Shown here one piece after another: positions 23,850 to 34,615 of a stretch of 64,000 bases of DNA. Both the position numbers and the translations under genes were made by a program. Where the stretch lies: positions 28,182,470 to 28,246,469 of the forward strand of contig NC_071394.1 in the NCBI RefSeq assembly GCF_022682495.2. The letters run 5' to 3'. The DNA comes from Desmodus rotundus. Taxonomy: Eukaryota; Chordata; Mammalia; Chiroptera; Phyllostomidae. The number at the start of each line of letters is the position of its first letter. Positions within the stretch are counted from its first letter, which is position 1. A model generated the notes under the pieces. It was given only the letters and a program-made list of their open reading frames with translations, was not told where the DNA came from and did not search any database.

Positions 23850-24065
23850 GATGAATTGGAAAGAACTGCCGTTGAAGTCAGACTTTCCTGTTTAGCTTTC
23901 TAATCTCTCTAAACTGTGTTCCATCTCTGTGACATAAGCAAGTAACAACCTCTTGGAGCCTCAATTTTATCATCTGTAAAAAAGCAAATGATAATACCTC
24001 TCAAGGGTGTGGTGAGAGTTATATGAGAAACCAGCTTAAAGTGCCTTGCACACTCATCCTTACAC
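23850..24065 (-). mobile_element. MIR SINE, antisense
   Basis: 'gcaagtaacaacctcttggag', 'cctcaattttatcatctgtaa' and 'aaagtgccttgcacac' follow the antisense MIR core and end. Confidence 0.8.
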
Positions 24066-24357
24066 TCTCATTCTTTTGATGAATTTACCTACTTAGTAGG
24101 GAGTGCCCCAGCAAGAAAATACACATAGTTGCAAGAATGTTGCATTCTGGTAAGATCTTGGATAGGACTTGGGATCCATGTTTTGACTACTGTTTTTAGT
24201 TAAACTATTTAGTTTACCTGAACACTTTAAAGACAAATCCCCAAAGCCAGAGATTATTCTCTCTCACCTCTTCATCATTTATCCTTTTGGTGAAGTTTTT
24301 AGTCCTTTTCATCTCCATGGAAAGCATTTCTTATGCATAGTAATACAAAGTATTCTT

Positions 24358-24567
24358 TTTTAAAAAACGATTTTATTTATTTACTTTTAGAGAGAGGGGA
24401 AGGGAAGGAGAAAGAGAGGGAGTGAAACATCTGTGTGGTTGCCTCTCATGCTCCCCCTATTGGGGACCTGGCCTAAAACCCAGGCATGTACCCTCACTGG
24501 GAATCGAACCAGTGACCCTTTGGTTTGCAGGCCCATGCTCAATCCACTGAGCTACACCAGCTAGGGC
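24358..24567 (-). mobile_element. Ves SINE, antisense
   Basis: Tail 'ttttatttatttacttttag', GA-rich block, 'tgtggttgcctctcatgctc', 'ctcactgggaatcgaaccag' and head 'gagctacaccagctagggc'. The minus-strand open frame over it containing GVAQWIEHGP is the usual translation artefact of this tRNA-derived head. Confidence 0.92.
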
Positions 24568-24784
24568 AAGAAGGAAGTAACTTCTGAGGTATTCATGTAT
24601 GCACCCAAACCAAATAAAGTTGGGCCTAGAGAAGTCAAGGCTTTGTTCTGAACAATGGAAGGACAATCTGTGCTTAACATGTGCAATATATATTTTCTGA
24701 CCTTTTAATAGCAATGCTATTATTAACCTATATTCATGAAGAGTTTTCATAAATAATAAAATTTATGTCTTTCTAGCAGATAGT

Positions 24785-24930
24785 TCTATATAAATTATTT
24801 TCTTTAATCTTCACAATTAACCCTATGAGGTTGAATAGGTATTATGGTCACCATTGGACCAGTGAAGAAAGGGGAGGCAGACTGTTGTAGCATTGAATCA
24901 GTTCCACTGGAGTCCAGGATTGTGGTTAAG
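24785..24930 (+). mobile_element. MIR SINE, sense
   Basis: 'tctttaatcttcacaattaac', 'cctatgaggttgaataggta' and 'gaccagtgaagaaag' match the MIR sense order. Confidence 0.75.
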
Positions 24931-25074
24931 CACTGATCCTCTTTTTTGGGGGCGGTGGGTGTTATATTTTCATAGTACTTATTAAGAATGAGTCTATGGC
25001 AGAATATGAGTAAGGTCTTCAGTTAAATGAGAATCAGTAGAAAGCAGTGGGGATTGGTGTGGTGGTTATATTGC

Positions 25075-25742
25075 CAAATGTAGATTTGATGTGGACACTG
25101 GCCTGCAGTATCCACAGCGTTATGGATGAGACAAGACAAATTCACACGAACTACAGAAATCCTGTGGAGGAAAAGGGATGACACAGCCACTCTCTCAGTG
25201 AAAGAGAGGGCCGGCCCCCTTCCCTTTCCTGGACATACTTTTATTGCTTTTCTGGGCACATTACATTGAGGACGGTCCTCATTTACTATGCACAGGTTTG
25301 CTTTAGGTGGTTACCTTTTACAGAAAACAAAGGAGAGGATGTTTGCTAATTACATCAAAAAAGAAGGATATTTGCAAATGTAAAGGGAAAAGTGATTGCA
25401 CTCATCCTTGGGAGGTTTAGCATAGCTATGTTTTAGGAAGTTACTTTAAAGATATATAGTAAAAAACGTTTGCTGCCTTAATTCAGGATGAGGGAGTTTT
25501 AGCAAAAGCAAGCCTCAAAGCAGCCTAGGTACAGTGCAGGCCTGATTCCCCATGGGAGAACCTGTCTGTGGGTGTGGGTCCTGTGTGCCAGACCTTGTTC
25601 CCCACTGGCCTTTCCAATTGGGGGCTGGGCTACATTCCCCATGCCACACAGAATGGTCTCCTGTAGAGGTTGATCTGAGCAGTGTGCTATCTTTTCCTTT
25701 GAAGAATGGTCTACTGGTAACTTTTGGGGACTTGGGCATTTC
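25075..25742 (-). mobile_element. Probable solo LTR of an endogenous retrovirus, antisense
   Basis: Read on the minus strand, about 650 bp start near 25742 with a tg..., then carry a U3-like portion and an AATAAA signal (forward tttatt at 25240-25245). A G+C-rich R/U5-like stretch with 'ggccggccctctctttcac' follows, then 'tcgtgtgaatttgtcttgtc'. No gag, pol or env remnants flank it, so it looks solo. The layout suggests a class II (betaretrovirus-like) LTR, but the family and exact ends were not established and I see no clear target-site duplication. The overlapping short frames are not genes. Confidence 0.5.
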
Positions 25743-25925
25743 ATAATAATTATAGTAATAATAATACCTAGGCATTTACTGAGTTTGTACTAGGTAGTAG
25801 GCACTATTTTCAGTGTGATGCATGAATCCTAGACCTTTCAACAATATTACAAGGGGAGGTACTGCTCTTAACCCTATTTTATATGCCAGGAAAAGTTGAA
25901 CCTAAAGGAGAAAGTACTAAATACA
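25743..25925 (+). mobile_element. MIR SINE, sense
   Basis: 'gcatttactgagtttgtacta', 'ggcactattttcagtgtg' and 'gaggtactgctcttaacccta' follow the MIR sense order. A short TAA-rich run precedes it. Confidence 0.7.
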
Positions 25926-26674
25926 ATGGGATCTTTCCTCTACCTTAGAATACAACTTGAGATATAGCCCATTATACATTTTTAGGTCTGCTGGAAATTT
26001 TGTAGCTTCCAAGGCTTTTTAACACATTTGCAGGCTATTGATAATTGTGTTACCTAAGCTTTGCATTTCCACTTTTAAAATTTCAAGTTTTCACTTTTTC
26101 ATCCATAGCATTAAAGAAATTCCTCTAATGTTTATATTATGAGATAAGCATTTTAGATATCTCTCTCTTTTCCCTTATAAAGTTCTACATATAAATCACA
26201 GGTCATATTTAACGTACTAATCGGTTTCCTGGGGATTCTGGATCAGAATTTGACAGAAACTCATTTTTCTAATTGTAAAAATTTGGGGTAGGTCTCCATA
26301 TTATTGTCCCAGTTTCTTGTAATTGAAGAAATGTTTTGAAGAATGTGTTATAAAATGAAGAACTATTATACAAATACTGAATTATATCTTATACCTGAAC
26401 TAAATGTTATATGTTTATTATACATCAATAAAAATTTAAAAATAAAACAAATATTGCAGACCAGTATAAATCTTTAAAAACTAAGAAAATAGTGATTATA
26501 AGAGATTATAAAGACTACATTATCTTATGTTTACTGCTTATAGAATTGGTAAAGATTAATGTTGGTATTTCAATTTCATTAGATTATTAGTTTGGTTATG
26601 GAAGGCAAAAATTGAAAGGCTTCTCCATAGATCTACTGATATACCACCTGTCTCATCCTGTGATGCATTTTTAA

Positions 26675-27365
26675 AACATTTATTAACCACCAACTCCATG
26701 CCAGGCACTATGCGTGTATGTGGTAGGGATGAAACACAGCAATGTAAATGATCCTTATGCTTAAATAGCTTAGTCTGTGGGAAGGATACATTGGCAAGCA
26801 AGTGTTTGTATTGTATTTTGATAAGTACGATGGTACTTATGTCTAGATAATGATAGAACTCAGCCTTATTGGGAGTAGGGCTGGGTGTAGGTGTAGATAT
26901 TGAGTCCTTAAGAAAAAGAAGTCTTTGATGGAGTAGAGATGTGGTTATAGAACAAGATAAAGTTTTTCTAATTAGAGCAAGGAGGTTGTATAAGGGGAGA
27001 CATAGAACATTCTGGGATCCTGAAGAACTCCTGGGGCAGTAGCATGGAGTGTGGGTGCCAGTGCAGCAGAGAAAAGTGGTGGCCCTGTCGTGAACCCTGG
27101 GAATTCTAGTTCATTTCCCCCGAAGACCACGGAGAGCCACTGAAGAAAGTGAAGCAGAATGATGGGATCTGAATTTTGGCTTGTTTTTTGTTTCTGTTTT
27201 GTTGTTTTGGTTATGTCACTAACGGCAGCAGTGGAAGAAATGGATTAGGAACAAAAATGAGGAAGACCCATTAGGAAGCTCCCAGTAATCCAGGTGAGAA
27301 TTAATGGCAACCTCAATTAAAATATTAGCTGAGGTGATAGAAGGAAAGGGATTGAAGAGAGATAG
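26675..27365 (-). mobile_element. L2 LINE 3' region, antisense
   Basis: 'aacatttattaaccaccaac', 'tgccaggcactatgcgtgt' and 'agggatgaaacacagcaatg' open the antisense L2 end. Later come 'gatgggatctgaattttggc' and 'ccagtaatccaggtgag', typical of the L2 body. A GT/T-rich interruption lies near 27180-27215. Confidence 0.72.
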
Positions 27366-27734
27366 AAGAGGTAACACGAACAAGATGAGGTTAGTGTTTT
27401 AAAACCACATTGAGCCAAACTGTCAGGTTAAAACTGTGTGTCTGTGACATGAAGAAGTATGTAGTTCATCCACCACAGGTTTGATTTGCAGCGTTTTCTT
27501 ATCGAAGATGCCTCTATTATGTTTTCTTTACCTCTTCACTGTCTGCACACCAGATGGGAAATAGAAACCCTGACTTCTCAGACAGGCCCACTATTGACCT
27601 GTTGTGTTCTTCCTTTTGTGGGGGTGGGGAGCGGTTGTGATTTAAATTCACGGTAGAAGAGCTGTATAGAGTTACAGACAAAAAATAAATTTGTGCTGTC
27701 TTTTAGATTAGCTATATAGTTGCCTTTGCTCTTC

Positions 27735-27890
27735 TCTTCATTTCATTGTGCGTTTGAGGCATTTGTACTGTCCTTTCATTTCAGCCTGAAAGGCTCCCTT
27801 TAGTACGTCTTACAGTGCGGGTCTTCTAGCAGTGAATGCTCTCTGATTTTACTTACCTAAGCATGTCTTAAATTATTCTTCGTTTTTGAG
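27735..27890 (-). mobile_element. L1/HAL1 ORF1-region fragment, antisense
   Basis: 'tttcatttcagcctgaaaggc', 'ttagtacgtcttacagtg' and 'attattcttcgtttttgag' resemble the antisense L1M/HAL1 ORF1-adjacent segment (compare 13560-13680). Confidence 0.5.
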
Positions 27891-28304
27891 GAGGGAGGGA
27901 AAGTCCTGAGCAGCAGTGGCTTTTTAGTGATAATGGGAAGGAAAAAACCTAAGGGTTGTCTTGGCTGACCATTCCTGGATGGCAAGTTGTTTATTGGGGA
28001 CTCACTATATTGGTGAAGGGCTTTAAAGAAAAGACCCTCGTTTGGGACCCTAGAACTTCAAGGAGAGGAAGGGTAGATGAGTGTGGCTAAGGGACTAGTT
28101 CTAGGCTATAAATTTGGTCATACTTGTCAGAACTGATACAGGGAAAGCCACTGCCTCATACACGTTGTTCATCAGATATTAAAACCTTCTGGCCTTCTTA
28201 AAGTTGCAACACAACAAATGTGTTTTACCTGCAAGATTTCTTTGCCTGTAAGAAAAATTTTTGCTACAAATCTTTTATTTTTCACTCTCCATTATTTGAA
28301 CAAT

Positions 28305-28738
28305 TTAAATTATGGTAACTGAAAAACACGTAACACTAAATGTACCCTCTTAACCATTTTTAGTGTTAAGTATATTCACTTCGTTGTGCAGTGGATCTTC
28401 AGAACTTTTTTATCTTACGTAACTGGAACACTGCACCCATTAAGCAACTCCCCGCTTCTCCCATGCACCCCTGTTCTCAGTAACCACAATCCTAGTTTCT
28501 GTCTCTGTACATTTGAGTACTTTAGTAGCTCATGTAAGTGGCATCATACAGTCTTCTTCTTGTGACTGGCTGATGTCACTTAGCATAATGTCCTCCAGGT
28601 TCATCCATATTGTAACATACGGCAGGACTTCCTTTTCCAGGATGAATAATATTCCAGTGTATGTTCATACCACATTTTGTTTTCCCAGGCATCCTCTTCA
28701 TTTATTTTTTAAGCATAGATTATGTTTCTGTTTCACCT
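28305..28738 (-). mobile_element. L1M 3' end, antisense
   Basis: 'aacacgtaacactaaatgtac', 'cttaaccatttttagtg', 'gtaaccacaatcctagtttc', 'tgtgactggctgatgtcac' and 'gatgaataatattccagtg' are diagnostic. The fragment ends near the T-rich stretch at 28740. Confidence 0.85.
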
Positions 28739-28739
28739 A

Positions 28740-30130
28740 TTAAGTTTTTTTATCTGTAGATTTTAGCTCATTTACAGACATAGACCATTTACCTGACTTG
28801 TTCTTTGGAAGTCATATTAATGGTTGTATTTTCTACTTGTTTTGCTGCTAAACAGCTAATTTATATAGCTATGTTAACTATATATGTAGAGATCTTTGAG
28901 TATTTTGTTATTTACCTAGACATTTAACATATTGGAAGTTTTAAAAGAACTTGGGACTTTACCAGTTAAATAATTATCAGTAATGAGGCTAATAAATTCT
29001 TTTCCAGTTGCAGGCAAACTCTGCACTGCACTGTTTTAAATTACATCACCTAACGCTGCCTCAAGGCTTATGACATCATAACTTTTCAGCTGCGCAATGC
29101 TTAATTTGTTATGAAAGTTAAAGAAAAGTTAACTAATTCCATCAAAATTGTGCTGCTGACATCTGTTTCTGATAAAATTTAGTAATGTGATAAGAATTAA
29201 AAGCATTGTGCGATCACTGGTTTCTGATTCCCATGATAGTCAACTGCCAATGCCTGTATTTCCTTTGTGAATCATTTATTGCATGTGAGGTGTTATTAAG
29301 TCCAAATGGAAAGGAGATGTGGTACTGAGGGACGCAGCAATAACTGAGTTTCTTTTTTCACACTAGCATTCTTAGATTATCTGTTAAATTTTTTAAAAAG
29401 GTTACATTTTCCTCCATGAATTTTGCAAAATAATTTAAACAATGAAAGAATTTTTAATATATTTAGTGCATACTTTTTCTAGAGCTACATAATATTTTAA
29501 TCGACATAGGTTTTCAGTCCATTTTGTACTCTATATGATAAGCTGAGTTGTTTAAAGTTTCTTAAATTACTAGTATTGGAAGAGAGATATGGCCTTTGAG
29601 ATCAAAATGTATTTGGAAGTAATGAAGGTATATATGAATGCTCAGGAAACCACACTCTGGTGTTGGAAAAGAAGAAAGCAGTTCAAAAGGGGGTGCTTGA
29701 TTAGGGTAATGGAAAAAAAGAAGAGAGGTAGTAGGGAAGAATCAGAAAGAGTCAAGGAAGAAAGAAGAGTGAGGTAGTCAACAGAGAGTGAAGGTAGTTT
29801 TATTGAGAAAAGGAGAAGGGAATGGGAGCTTAGAGGGAATTAGGGTTCTTAAGTTCTTAGTAGTTGAGATGGTTGCCCTTGATCTCTGTGAACCAGGCAT
29901 AGAGGTGTTTGATCAGGTATTTGAGGATTGCTTTAGATGGCTGTTGTTGCTGAGCAACGTTGTCACTAGTGCATCCCCTAGGGTTATCGCAAAAGTAACC
30001 CTCAGGTGCTAATTTGAGCAACACAGTTTTCAGTTAACCCCTAGGCAAGTCTGCTTGACTTGACTCAGATGTACTTGGCTCCAAAGCCCATTTTTTTCCC
30101 ACTGCACAATGTATCTTCAATGGGGAAGCA
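28740..30130. other. Intron without firmly recognised features
   Basis: Mostly single-copy-looking. A purine-rich part at about 29590-29860 may be another antisense L2 remnant, but the resemblance is too weak to assign. The short open frames there are low-complexity Glu/Lys/Arg runs. Confidence 0.4.
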
Positions 30131-30134
30131 TTTT

Positions 30135-30230
30135 TCTGGATTTACCCTATATCCTACAGCTTTGCTGAATTCATTTATTACCAGTAGTAAGTTGATGTTC
30201 TTAGATAGAATACATACCATCTGTACAAAT
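30135..30230 (-). mobile_element. L1 ORF2 fragment, antisense
   Basis: 'tatatcctacagctttgctg' followed by 'aattcatttattaccagtag' is the antisense of a familiar L1 ORF2 segment. Confidence 0.6.
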
Positions 30231-30269
30231 TCCTATTTTTATTTCTTTCCCTATATTTCTTACAATGTA

Positions 30270-30405
30270 ACTTTAGGTAATATATTAATCCTCTTAAAGT
30301 TCACTTTCCTCATATTTAAAATGGGCATAATAGAGTTAATGGACTGACAGGTTGATTGGAAAAATTAAATGAGAGCTTATGTATAAAGGATTCAGTAAGG
30401 GGTTG
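30270..30405 (-). mobile_element. MIR SINE, antisense
   Basis: 'ttcctcatatttaaaatggg' and 'cataatagagttaatggac' with 'attaaatgagagcttatg' match antisense MIR. Confidence 0.7.
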
Positions 30406-30769
30406 GTACAGAGGGGTGGTATGCAGACATCCCAGTCTTATTTACATTTTCATCGAAAATGGTCTGTTTCTTCATTTTGTATATAATTCTAGAGTTTAGT
30501 TTTAGAAAGAAATCTTCCTTTTAATCAGATTAGCATACTTTCAGTACCTATTTTTTTAGCATTTAAATTCTGAATACATTTCTTGACCAGTAAGATGATA
30601 TAACATTTTAATTAAAACATTTTTCTACAGATGTGAGGAATGTTGTTTCAGCCATATATTCTAAGGTTGAATCTAAATATGTAATGCAATTTATATTTTA
30701 GTACTAACTCCCTTATCTGGTTGTTTAGGACTAGATGCACGTTCAGACGAGGCCGGGGTGGTGTGGCCG

Positions 30770-30865
30770 TAGACTAGAAGTGCGTTCAGCACTAAGCGCA
30801 GCACCTGGCGCTTAGGGAACGCTGTACAAGGGCTGACTGCTGTTACCATTATCATCATAGCATCG
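30770..30865 (-). mobile_element. MIR-like fragment, antisense
   Basis: 'gcgttcagcactaagcgcag', 'cacctggcgcttaggg' and 'gctgttaccattatcatcat' resemble the 3' end of MIR in antisense. Confidence 0.5.
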
Positions 30866-31014
30866 TTCTCGAACATCTTGTATGTGTGCTTGTGTACATG
30901 TAAAACATAACACTTCTACGCTTCCATTGTTTTCTTTTCCTGCCTTACTGTTTTTCCTCTTTAGTTTTTAATAACTACTTTATGTCTTATTTATTCACTT
31001 ATGTGCTTATTCAT

Positions 31015-31148
31015 TTCCCTCAACTGGAGTATGCATTCTTTAAAGGCAGGGACTCCATTTTCTTTATGATGGATGTATGCCCAATGCCTAAAACAAGGCA
31101 TATTATATATTGTAGTTTTTTTTCTAAATTAACGAATGAATAAATGAC
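31015..31148 (+). mobile_element. L2 3' end, sense
   Basis: 'ctttaaaggcagggactcc', 'gcccaatgcctaaaacaagg' and 'attaacgaatgaataaatg' follow the L2 3' terminus. Confidence 0.65.
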
Positions 31149-31429
31149 AACCAATATTCCATTCAACTCTCAGAGTAAAAGATACTTTTTCTATATTCAA
31201 AGATTCATAGAATATAACTCTAATTTAGTCCATTTGAGGAAAAATACTTGAACAAATTCTACCTAAACAGAAACCAAGACCTCAAGAGAAGGAACAGTGA
31301 TAAGCAATGAACCTTTCAATGTATGTTGCCACATTCAAATGACTAATGGTAGAGTGACTGAAAGCATGCTAAGAATTCTTGAAATGGATAGGACGTAGTA
31401 ATAGCCTTTAACCAAAAATAATTTATTCT

Positions 31430-31990
31430 GAATGAATTAAAATACCACTGGACATAGAGTTCATCAAACTGAAGTAAGAAAATTAGGTGGTTGTATCAAT
31501 AGATGCTGAAAAAGCGTTTGATAAAATCCAACAGTTTTTCTAAGTACATGACAATAGTAAATATTTATATAGAAAACAAAGAAAAACAAACATTTAACAG
31601 TGAAATGTTAAAGCTATGTTTAATCACAAGTATGTTCTCTATTATCATTATTATTCAGTGTTCTAGCATATTCAGTAAGGTTAAATAATGGGAAACTCAG
31701 TATAATATTAGAAGAGAGCAAAACATATTTTGTTTTATTGTTATGATCATATACCCACAGGAGTCAGTAGCCTTTCTTGATGCTGATAATAATCTTAAAA
31801 AGAAAAATTGAAAAAACTAACCAACTTAAAGTTGTTTTAAATGTTAAATAATACTTATGAATGAATTCAATAATAGGAGCACAATTCTGTATGAAAAACA
31901 TTATAAAACCATATTGAATGATGTTATACAGGAACCAAGAGAAAGGAAGAAGCATACTGGCTTTATGAAATACATTCCCAATTCATATGC
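31430..31990 (+). mobile_element. Old L1 ORF2 fragment (reverse transcriptase region), sense
   Basis: 'atcaatagatgctgaaaaagc' followed by 'gtttgataaaatccaacag' is the L1 RT-region signature. Weaker matches continue to 'aaaccatattgaatg' and 'ccaagagaaagg'. It is heavily diverged and full of stops. Confidence 0.65.
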
Positions 31991-32013
31991 TGATATGTTG
32001 CCATCTAAGAATG

Positions 32014-32339
32014 TGATTGATCCTTGAAGAACACGAGTTTGAATTGTGCGGGTCTGCTTATATGTGGATTCTTTTTCAGTAACTGCTATAAATGTAATTT
32101 CTTTTCCTTGTGATTTTTCTTAATAATATTTTGTTTTATTTAGCTTACTTTATTGTAAGAATACAGTATATAATACATACAATGTACAAAATATGAGTTA
32201 CACATCTGTTTATATTTTTGGTAAGGTTTCTGGTCAACGGTAGGCTATTAGTAGTTAAGTTTTGGGGGAGTCAGAAGTTACAGGTGGATTTTTGACTGTG
32301 CAGGGTGCCGTACTTCATGTTGTTCAAGGGTCAGCTGTA
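32014..32339. mobile_element. TcMar-Tigger-type non-autonomous DNA transposon
   Basis: The ends are inverted: 'gatccttgaagaacacgag' at the left and 'gttgttcaagggtcagctg' at the right. Between them are 'ttattgtaagaatacagtat' and 'ggtaggctattagtagtt', characteristic of this Tigger-related family (terminal repeat near TTGACCCTTGAACAAC). It encodes no transposase, which is normal for the short members. Confidence 0.78.
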
Positions 32340-32476
32340 TATCATGATTCCTTTTTACATAAAATTAATAAAAAACATTTATTGTACTTCAAACCAAAAT
32401 TCCATCAGGATTTATGTTGGAACTGGGTAGAATGATGTTAATGTTTGTTGACCAAGAAAATTAGAAAAAAAAAAAG

Positions 32477-32620
32477 TCTGGCCCCGGCCCAGGTAGCTCA
32501 GTTGGTTAGAGTGTTGTCCGCATATGTCGAGGTTGCGGGTTCTATCCTCAGTCAGGGCACATAAAGAAATAACCAATGAGTGCAAAAGTAAGTGGAACAA
32601 TACATCAGACACACACAGTC
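32477..32620 (+). mobile_element. Ves-related SINE (second subtype), sense, 3'-shortened
   Basis: Head 'ggcccaggtagctcagttgg', 'tagagtgttgtccgcatatg', then 'tcagggcacataaagaaataacc' split over two lines and 'gtggaacaatacatcagac'. It is the same subtype as the antisense copy at 6046. The usual CT-rich block and A-tail are missing or degraded. Confidence 0.82.
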
Positions 32621-32639
32621 TTAAAGTAGCTCACACATT

Positions 32640-34190
32640 GTGGCATTATGTGGCTACTTGCAAATATCCATTTGAATTTTTCTGCTAGATTTATTTTACC
32701 TTTATTATAGTTTAATATATAATTTTATGTTTAGCAAGAAAGTGCTTCTAATGTATTATATATGTCAATTAGCCTATAGCAGCTTTATACTCTTAATTCA
32801 TTCCATGGCATCTGAAATATGCAGTTGTTTCTCTGACATTACATACTGCTTTAGGCTGAAAGTCCAGGTTTGACATATTTTTGCTAGGCAAAATATTTTT
32901 GTTTTGATATATTTTTGTTTATTCTAAAAATGTTTCAAACCTAATACAACCATGCTTTTAGGGTCACCTCAGTTTTGAAAGACTCTATAATGGGCAAGAG
33001 AATGGCCACCCTGCTAAGACATTAGTGGTGATTTCTTACTAGAAGTTAATATTTAAATCTTTGCATCTGGTTCTGTTGTTTAAATGAGACTGATTCAACA
33101 GAGCAAAACAAAAATTGAAATGTTTGAAATAATCTCAATACCTGTAATTGTCCATAAACAGTCCATTCTAATTTTATGAACTTTCAAATCTTCGGTACAC
33201 CAAGAGTTGTACTAATAACTATTGTAATTGGTCTTTCTGGCTGTATGTTTAAATTTTTGAAATGGGACTTTAATATGAACATGCAGTAAATCTTAACCAC
33301 AGAAGCACACACAGGTTTCAGTGTAAGGTAGAGCAGGAAAGAGACACATGTGAACAGACGTATGCCTCATCTTAGTACGTGGAGCCATACTTCCATAGAA
33401 TTGCATTCAGTGTTTACAGAGAGAGAGCTGGCGATGAAAAACTGCTGTTCCTATGGCTTTCCTGTGTATTTTGATCTCTCAGTTATTTACTTTTTCTAAA
33501 TGTGTAGGGATGCCATTAAAAGTTGCTGGTATCAGTTAATTATTTTATTGATACAATAAAAAATTATATAATGGCTGGGGAGGAGGCATGTCCTGTGCCT
33601 TCATGTACCTTAGGAGAGAAAGGTTATTGTTGAGAAAAAAGGTTTTTAAGTAATAGATTTGGATAGGAGATTCTTTGTTAAGTATAAATGACATGGATAG
33701 TTTAAAGCTTAAGTATGATTTAACATTGTAATTTCTATTACATTTAGAACACTTAATTCATGTGAATGTCTTATAATAAAATATTTGGTCGCAGAAGGTT
33801 TCTCTATAACACCAGGAATTCCATTTTTCTCAGAAGCTTTTCTAATGAGTTGGTAATATTAAAGAAAGACATTTATATAATGTGTGTTGGTATCTATTTA
33901 ATATAAAGGATGCCATCAAAAAATCTTAATTTTAGTTCTTAATTTATGAGTGTCTCTCAAAAGATTTTGTTTATTAATAACAGTTTTTGGAAATGAGGGC
34001 TAATAGAGGTGTCTGAACAAGTTGAATTTTATTCACACTTTGACTTTTATACTCAAAGTTTTGGATTTCTCTATTTGTTAAACTTCTAAAAAGCAATGAA
34101 TATAAATATAGAACTATACTTTGAAGAGGCCATAATTAAATTCTCTACCAGTGATAAAGTCTAACTCAGTTCTTCTTTAGGTTGTAATAA
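32640..34190. other. Intron without recognised features
   Basis: About 1.5 kb of AT-rich sequence with no named repeat or gene. Confidence 0.5.
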
Positions 34191-34194
34191 TAAA

Positions 34195-34615
34195 GTCATT
34201 TAGTCAGTAAATAGTTATTGGGTGCCACGTACTGTTCTGTGGACATGGGATCTAGCGCTGAATAAAGCCAGATTTCCTGCTTTTATGGTATTTACCTTCT
34301 AGTTGGATTAGACACATAATAAATGAAACAAGTACAATATATAGTATTAGACAGTGACTAGTGCTTTGAAAAATGCTAATGGGGAATGTGAAGACCTGGC
34401 TGCACTTTTAAATATGATGGGGCAACCTTGTAAGATGGAGACATTTACGCAAAGGCCTGAGGGACACAACACATTGAGCCACGTGCATATCTGGGGTGAG
34501 GGAACAGAGTACAGTCTGTGAAATGGGGCGCCTGGGTCTTTGAGGTTTAAATAGGAGTCCAGTGTGGCTGGAATGCACTAAGGGACAGTAGTGGGAGATG
34601 AGGTAATTAAGGTAA
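34195..34615 (-). mobile_element. L2 LINE 3' region, antisense
   Basis: 'agtaaatagttattgggtgcc', 'tagcgctgaataaagccag', 'cagtgactagtgctttgaa' and 'ctggctgcacttttaaatatg' are followed by 'ccagtgtggctggaatgcac', all in antisense L2 order. Confidence 0.72.

Noticed and set aside
24457..24750. Minus-strand frame with GVAQWIEHGPANQRVTGSIP-type text
   Set aside because: This is the standard translation of the tRNA-derived head of Ves-type SINEs, seen wherever such copies occur.
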